A stretch of DNA of 6,642 nt from the NCBI GenBank assembly GCA_019308525.1, contig JAFDIC010000227.1:1-6642 (forward strand). The letters run 5' to 3'. The position numbers were made by a program, and so were the translations under genes. How positions within the stretch are numbered: the stretch's first letter is position 1; every line of letters begins with the position of its first letter. The DNA is from Deltaproteobacteria bacterium. Its GTDB lineage: Bacteria > Desulfobacterota > DSM-4660 > Desulfatiglandales > HGW-15. The notes beneath the pieces were generated by a model, which did not search any database, was not told where the DNA came from, and was given only the letters and a program-made list of their open reading frames with translations. Positions 5,506 to 6,642 of the stretch are shown here, piece by piece.

Positions 5506-5637
5506 GAGTCAAGTGAAGAGACATCCCCTCCTGCTAACAAGGTACCTGTCTTCGCTCGACTCCAGCCTCCCTACCAGCACGGCCGTGTTTTTTGGTCGAC
5601 CTGGAGGCTCTCGACGGGCAGTCCTATTCGCTCCCGT
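5506..5637 (+). ncRNA. Candidate structured RNA (three consecutive stems)
   Basis: The first stem pairs 5506-5519 with 5549-5562: GAGTCAAGTGAAGA against TCTTCGCTCGACTC, 14 positions with one A-C mismatch and one G-U pair. The second stem starts one base later: AGCCTCC (5564-5570) pairs with GGAGGCT (5603-5609), and inside it ACCA (5573-5576) pairs with TGGT (5593-5596). The third is ACGGG (5614-5618) with CCCGT (5633-5637). I match no known RNA family: there are no RNase P, tmRNA, SRP, group I or group II signatures, and no attC boxes. The strand is not determined, since stems work on both. It may equally be a DNA element or decayed repeat. Confidence 0.3.
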
Positions 5638-5697
5638 TATTCCACTTTTTATCAATTAGCGGACAAATGTTCTGATCCGTATCAGCCATTCTTCGAG

Positions 5698-5711
5698 TCG
5701 TAGGCCTACGA
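5698..5711. repeat. Perfect 14-base palindrome
   Basis: TCGTAGGCCTACGA reads the same on both strands. As RNA it forms a 5-bp stem with a GGCC loop; as DNA it could bind a dimeric protein. It is about 240 bases ahead of the IclR promoter. Confidence 0.5.
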
Positions 5712-5745
5712 GCCGGAGGCCCATCAGACGGTGTAGAGTCAAAGC

Positions 5746-5780
5746 TTGAATCGAAGATAGGGATTATCCGCATTCTTCAA
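5746..5780. repeat. Imperfect 8-bp hairpin
   Basis: TTGAA (5746-5750) pairs with TTCAA (5776-5780), and after a two-base bulge GAA (5753-5755) pairs with TTC (5773-5775). The loop contains GGATTATCC. Confidence 0.3.
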
Positions 5781-5854
5781 CCCACCTCTGGATACGCCCC
5801 TCAAGGAGACAATATCGCTTAGGGTGCCCCTCGCAAATCACGCGCTTTCGCAAC

Positions 5855-5877
5855 ACAAACTTCTATTTGGAGTTTGT
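5855..5877. repeat. Perfect 7-bp inverted repeat upstream of IclR promoter
   Basis: ACAAACT (5855-5861) and AGTTTGT (5871-5877) are exact reverse complements with a nine-base spacer, TCTATTTGG. It lies about 70 bases before the IclR-gene -35 box, where an upstream regulator site would be possible. Confidence 0.45.
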
Positions 5878-5948
5878 CCGAAACCCTCCAACCCTGAAGG
5901 CTATTGGGATTGAGTCAAGGTTCTCCTAAGGGCTGGGCAAATTTTTGC

Positions 5949-5977
5949 TTGACAAGGGAATGAAAAATTCCTACGGT
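5949..5977 (+). promoter_or_regulatory. Promoter of the IclR-family gene
   Basis: A perfect -35 box TTGACA (5949-5954) is followed after exactly 17 bases by TACGGT (5972-5977), which keeps the important T, A and final T of the -10 box. The predicted start is near 5984, giving a leader of about 22 bases. Confidence 0.55.
5957..5971. promoter_or_regulatory. Putative IclR-type operator inside the promoter
   Basis: GGAAT (5957-5961) and ATTCC (5967-5971) form a perfect dyad with spacer GAAAA, lying wholly between the -35 and -10 boxes. Many IclR-family operators are palindromes with GGAA...TTCC half-sites, similar to TGGAAATNATTTCCA, though the spacing here is two bases longer. Binding there would block RNA polymerase, so negative autoregulation is the natural reading. 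It is inferred from position and pattern. Confidence 0.45.
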
Positions 5978-6005
5978 TAGTCTGCTTGAAACCGAGTCTT
6001 GTATT

Positions 6006-6642
6006 ATGAGACCCAAAGGAGCAAAACCTAATTCCATTGAGAAGACGCTCAAGGTACTTTCTTGCTTTGTCCCCTACAACGAGGAGCTGGGCACGGTTGA
6101 GATCGCCAAAAGGCTGAGGCTTCACAAAGCAACAGTTTCTCGGATACTCCTTATCCTCGCGGAAAACGGGTACGTGAGACAGGACCCGGACACGAAAAAA
6201 TTTACCCTAGGACCTGCCATAATAGATCTTGGAACGGCCATTCATCTATCATTGAACAACAACTTGACAAGTATTGCAAAGCCCCACATTGACAGGCTGA
6301 GAAACAGCCTGAGAGAGACCATTGTTCTTGAGGTGGTAAGGGGTAGGAGCGCGGTAATGGCTTACATAGCAGAGGGCCCAGGACCGATCAGGATAAAGGG
6401 CACAATAGGAGACATCAGGCCTGCCCATGCTGCTGCCGGAGCAAAGGCCATTCTGGCCTTCTCTCCTCCTGATATGAAGGCCAAGTTGCTTAATAGCCGC
6501 TTGAAACCTCTCACCCCCAATACAATAACTGATCCGGAATTACTCCAGAGGCAGTTGGAAGAGATCAAAAAGCAGGGATTTGCCATAGATAATGAAGAAG
6601 TCAATGTTGGAATCAACGCAGTAGGTGTACCGATATTTGACT
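6006..6642 (+). CDS. IclR family transcriptional regulator, 3' end outside window
   Basis: The frame runs from the ATG at 6006 to the window end, 212 codons of an expected 250 or so. Residues 10-57 form the winged helix-turn-helix: SIEKTLKVLSCF, then TVEIAKRLRLHKATVSRILL and LAENGYV. This matches IclR's tExAxxLgLpkstvxRlLxtLxexGyv, and FTLGP (66-70) matches the (Y/F)xLG that closes the domain. The effector-binding domain follows: HIDRLRNSLRETIVLEVVRG, then RPAHAAAGAKAILAF (138-152), the family's PxHxtAxGKAlLAf. No upstream ATG is available in frame (TGA at 5961). The ribosome binding site is weak (GAG at 5994-5996). Such regulators usually repress or activate catabolic operons, often for aromatic or organic acids, in response to a small molecule. 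The target genes presumably lie beyond the window, so the effector cannot be named. Confidence 0.95.
   Translation, partial: MRPKGAKPNSIEKTLKVLSCFVPYNEELGTVEIAKRLRLHKATVSRILLILAENGYVRQDPDTKKFTLGPAIIDLGTAIHLSLNNNLTSIAKPHIDRLRNSLRETIVLEVVRGRSAVMAYIAEGPGPIRIKGTIGDIRPAHAAAGAKAILAFSPPDMKAKLLNSRLKPLTPNTITDPELLQRQLEEIKKQGFAIDNEEVNVGINAVGVPIFD

Larger units (their letters stand above)
5422..5948. other. Long intergenic region dense in inverted repeats
   Basis: No gene is supported on either strand. Two plus-strand frames are open here (5479-5703 and 5513-5659), but neither has a ribosome binding site or recognisable residues. What stands out is pairing potential: hairpins at 5479-5498, 5506-5562, 5564-5609, 5614-5637, 5698-5711, 5746-5780 and 5855-5877. 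The first four follow one another almost without gaps. The region lies between the end of the exported-protein gene and the IclR promoter. Confidence 0.55.

Noticed and set aside
5500..5640. Integron attC or group II intron end
   Set aside because: No GTTRRRY/RYYYAAC boxes and no domain V-like or GUGYG sequence; no integrase or reverse transcriptase in the window.
5513..5659. A 48-codon GTG frame in the same region
   Set aside because: It contains a protein-like tail (TAVFFGRPGG) but has no ribosome binding site and no recognised family, and it overlaps the stems.
5479..5703. A 74-codon plus-strand frame starting in the tetraloop hairpin
   Set aside because: There is no ribosome binding site, no domain, and its start lies within a hairpin arm; the pairing structure explains the sequence better.
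5901..6125. A 74-codon minus-strand frame over the IclR start
   Set aside because: It is antisense to the IclR promoter and helix-turn-helix, which are clearly recognisable.

Overview
The window reads as accessory, gene-poor chromosome from a Gram-negative bacterium. The intact genes include outer-membrane-type lipoproteins, an exported BepA-like M48 metalloprotease with TPR repeats and an IclR regulator. An exported protein with a glycine-rich N-terminus, together with RHS and acyl-CoA ligase debris, is most familiar to me from Deltaproteobacteria/Desulfobacterota. That placement is an inference; no rRNA or marker gene is present to fix it.

Layout. 1-431: end of a small conserved protein overlapping a DUF2283 gene by ATGA, a toxin-antitoxin-like arrangement. 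432-1030: non-coding, with short hairpins. 1031-1430: decayed RHS/YD-repeat fragment with a frameshift and an in-frame stop. 1579-3329 (minus): two-gene operon encoding an M48 protease with C-terminal TPRs and a PsbP-like lipoprotein, again joined by ATGA. 3330-3880: mostly non-coding. 3881-4108: 75-residue lipoprotein. 4255-4488 (minus): orphan C-terminus of an AMP-forming acyl-CoA ligase. 4583-5421: VanZ-like membrane protein and small exported protein, joined by a third ATGA overlap, behind a good sigma70-type promoter. 5422-5948: no convincing gene but a dense series of hairpins (5479-5877). 6006-6642: IclR-family regulator, cut by the window edge, with a palindrome between its -35 and -10 boxes.

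The protease and its lipoprotein probably act together in the envelope. The VanZ-like protein and the secreted protein are probably co-translated. The two broken genes show that the region has lost DNA. No complete mobile element, CRISPR array, tRNA or rRNA was seen. The item most worth following up is the tiled hairpin region at 5479-5637. It could be an undescribed structured RNA, but it could also be chance or decayed repeats.
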